Source of the DNA: Conidiobolus incongruus B7586
Taxonomy: Eukaryota; Entomophthoromycota; Entomophthoromycetes; Entomophthorales; Conidiobolaceae
NCBI GenBank assembly: GCA_000697335.1
Contig: JNEM01011991.1
Span: 1 to 10,524, forward strand
DNA length: 10,524 nt
Direction: 5' to 3'
The position numbers were made by a program, and so were the translations under genes. Positions 9,000 to 10,524 of the stretch are shown here, piece after piece; position 1 is the stretch's first letter; each line of letters begins with the position of its first letter. The notes under the pieces are model-generated. The model ran no database searches and was not told where the DNA came from. It was given only the letters and a program-made list of their open reading frames with translations.

Positions 9000-9690
9000 G
9001 ATTACTATATTATAACCGAATTTGCATAGGAATCAAGGTGTATAACATGATTGATAGAATTCAAGATTTTATATAGTGTATATCATCTATATAAATCTAG
9101 AACATAATTTTCTTTTATAAAATTTATAGCAAAAGGAGAATTCATTTATTTTATTGAATTTTTAACACATATTCAAAAATTTTCTTTCAATGGATTTTCA
9201 TACTTGAAAATCAAATACAATAAGGTGAGATAAAATTTTACATATTATTTAAAAAATTTGTTTATAAATTGTATATAATTAAATATAGTATTATCATTGT
9301 TATAATTTGAAGAATAATTTACAATAAAGTAAAAGTTAATTGCACATATTTGAATTTTAATATTAGGATCTCTATTATTCATATAAATATTACTTTGTAA
9401 TTTAATTAATTGGAGTATTTTGCAATTAAAAAAATAAACATATTAATATATACAATATAAAAATAAACATATAATATAAAATTAACGCTCTCTTTTATTT
9501 TTAATAACTTTTTGCTATACTTTTAACAAATTTCTAACACCTAAAAAATAGTTCTTGTTATTAAAGGCTAAAATTTGATATTTTAAAACCAATCAAATTT
9601 TTTTATAAAAATTTTTTTTTGTAAAATTTTTTTAATAGCCTAAAATTATGATGTTGAAACTGACTATAATCTAAAGAATAAATTAGATAT
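9000..9690. other. AT-rich intergenic DNA upstream of the broken gene
   Basis: The first 100 bases hold the presumed promoter of the broken secreted-protein gene. Beyond that I see no gene. Near 9428-9477 a sequence of the form AAAAATAAACATAT occurs twice, 29 bases apart, a short imperfect tandem repeat. From about 9540 the texture merges into that of the right-hand Gypsy fossil. Confidence 0.45.
9067..9075 (-). promoter_or_regulatory. TATA box of the broken secreted-protein gene
   Basis: The - strand reads TATATAAAA, a near-consensus TATA box, about 70 bases before the ATG at 8999. The spacing is similar to that of the FAD oxidase gene in this window. Its survival supports both the chosen start codon and a recent loss of the gene. 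Confidence 0.5.
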
Positions 9691-10524
9691 GGTAATCTTT
9701 TCTAGTTATTTATAATTAATAAATACTTTATAACTTTAACTTTATATTTTTTAATTATTAGATAAAATAATTGACTTCCTAAATTTTTTTGAATATATCA
9801 ATTAAAATTAATTTTATTTAAAAAAATAACATAAGATTTATATTAAGTGGATTTTTCTTTAAAAACTAAATAAAATAAAATATTTCATTATCATCTATTA
9901 TAACAGTGAATATTTATTTAGTAATAAAATATTTATTTGAAATAATTATTAAAAGGGGGTTCAATTTAATTTATATTTTAATAAAAGATAATATAAAAAA
10001 TTTAAAATTTACTATAAAAGCTTTAATTTTATTTATATTTTGATAGATTTTGTTTAATAATAACCATTTTAGATCTTTTAAGCTTTAATATAATTATAAA
10101 CTTTTTTATATTTTTATTAATTAATTTAAGTTTAAATTTGAATATATAATACTTATATAGTTAATATTAAACTATCTAAATAATATTATAATTGAAATAA
10201 AGAGATATCTTTTAATATATATTTAACTTTATTAATATTTAGCAAAATAATAATTAATATTATTTTTTTTCAATTTTATTAAGTTTTAGATTATTTTTTA
10301 AGCTTTAAAATAATTTATTAAGTTATAAATAATTGATTTAGATAATACTTTAATACTAAAAATTACCTGTAAATTTGGAAATAATTTTAAAGGGTTAATG
10401 TTTAAATTTTACTAATATTAAAATAAAAAACTTTTGATGATTATTATTTAGTTAAAATATAATTAAACTAAGTAATAAATTTTAAAAAGTTAATTTTTTA
10501 ATCAAAAAAGCTATTATATATATA
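9690..10524 (+). mobile_element. Decayed Ty3/Gypsy pol fossil (RT and RNase H), cut by the right edge
   Basis: Ordered fragments of + strand translation fit the second half of Gypsy reverse transcriptase (about 9700-9960). The connection and start of RNase H follow (about 9960-10100, with a recognisable pre-RNase H helix and the segment after it). RNase H then runs on to roughly 10370. It leaves the window before any integrase or LTR, and the left limit is only where similarity becomes readable. It is extremely AT-rich, broken many times and apparently old, much like the fossil at 1-1300, and in the same orientation. The match is by eye against remembered family motifs. Confidence 0.5.

Noticed and set aside
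1-10524. tRNA, rRNA, CRISPR array, or a prokaryote-style operon or defence system.
   Set aside because: No cloverleaf-like GC patch with a T-loop, no regular direct repeats with spacers, and the gene structure is eukaryotic.

Overview
The window looks like nuclear DNA of a very AT-rich fungus. A secreted berberine-bridge-type FAD oxidase, very short 48-49 nt introns with GTAATT-like donors and TAG acceptors, and fungal-style TATA boxes all fit. The oxidase most resembles, from memory, the large FAD-oxidase sets of Conidiobolus-like (entomophthoralean) fungi; that placement is an inference and was not tested by a search.

Layout. Positions 1-1300 hold a heavily decayed Ty3/Gypsy pol fossil on the + strand, cut by the window edge. 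Positions 1301-1672 are AT-rich flank containing a strong hairpin. Positions 1673-3148 (- strand) encode an intronless 491-residue FAD-linked oxidase with a TATA box upstream. Positions 3149-6601 have no intact gene but contain two eroded Tc1/mariner-like transposase relics on the + strand (about 4086-5084 and 5690-6330). Positions 6602-7582 (- strand) hold a five-exon gene for a 261-residue conserved-looking fungal protein of unknown function. Positions 8526-8999 (- strand) hold a broken gene for a small, probably secreted protein under a still recognisable TATA box. From about 9690 to the right edge lies a second Ty3/Gypsy pol fossil, also on the + strand.

The genes do not form a pathway or operon. 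All three host reading frames lie on the - strand and both kinds of transposon relic on the + strand. The picture is a small gene island of normal base composition inside old transposon debris that has drifted toward A and T. I found no tRNA, rRNA, CRISPR array or obvious multi-gene novel system. The most useful new annotation is the five-exon gene, which is easily missed because each exon is short, and the broken secreted-protein gene.
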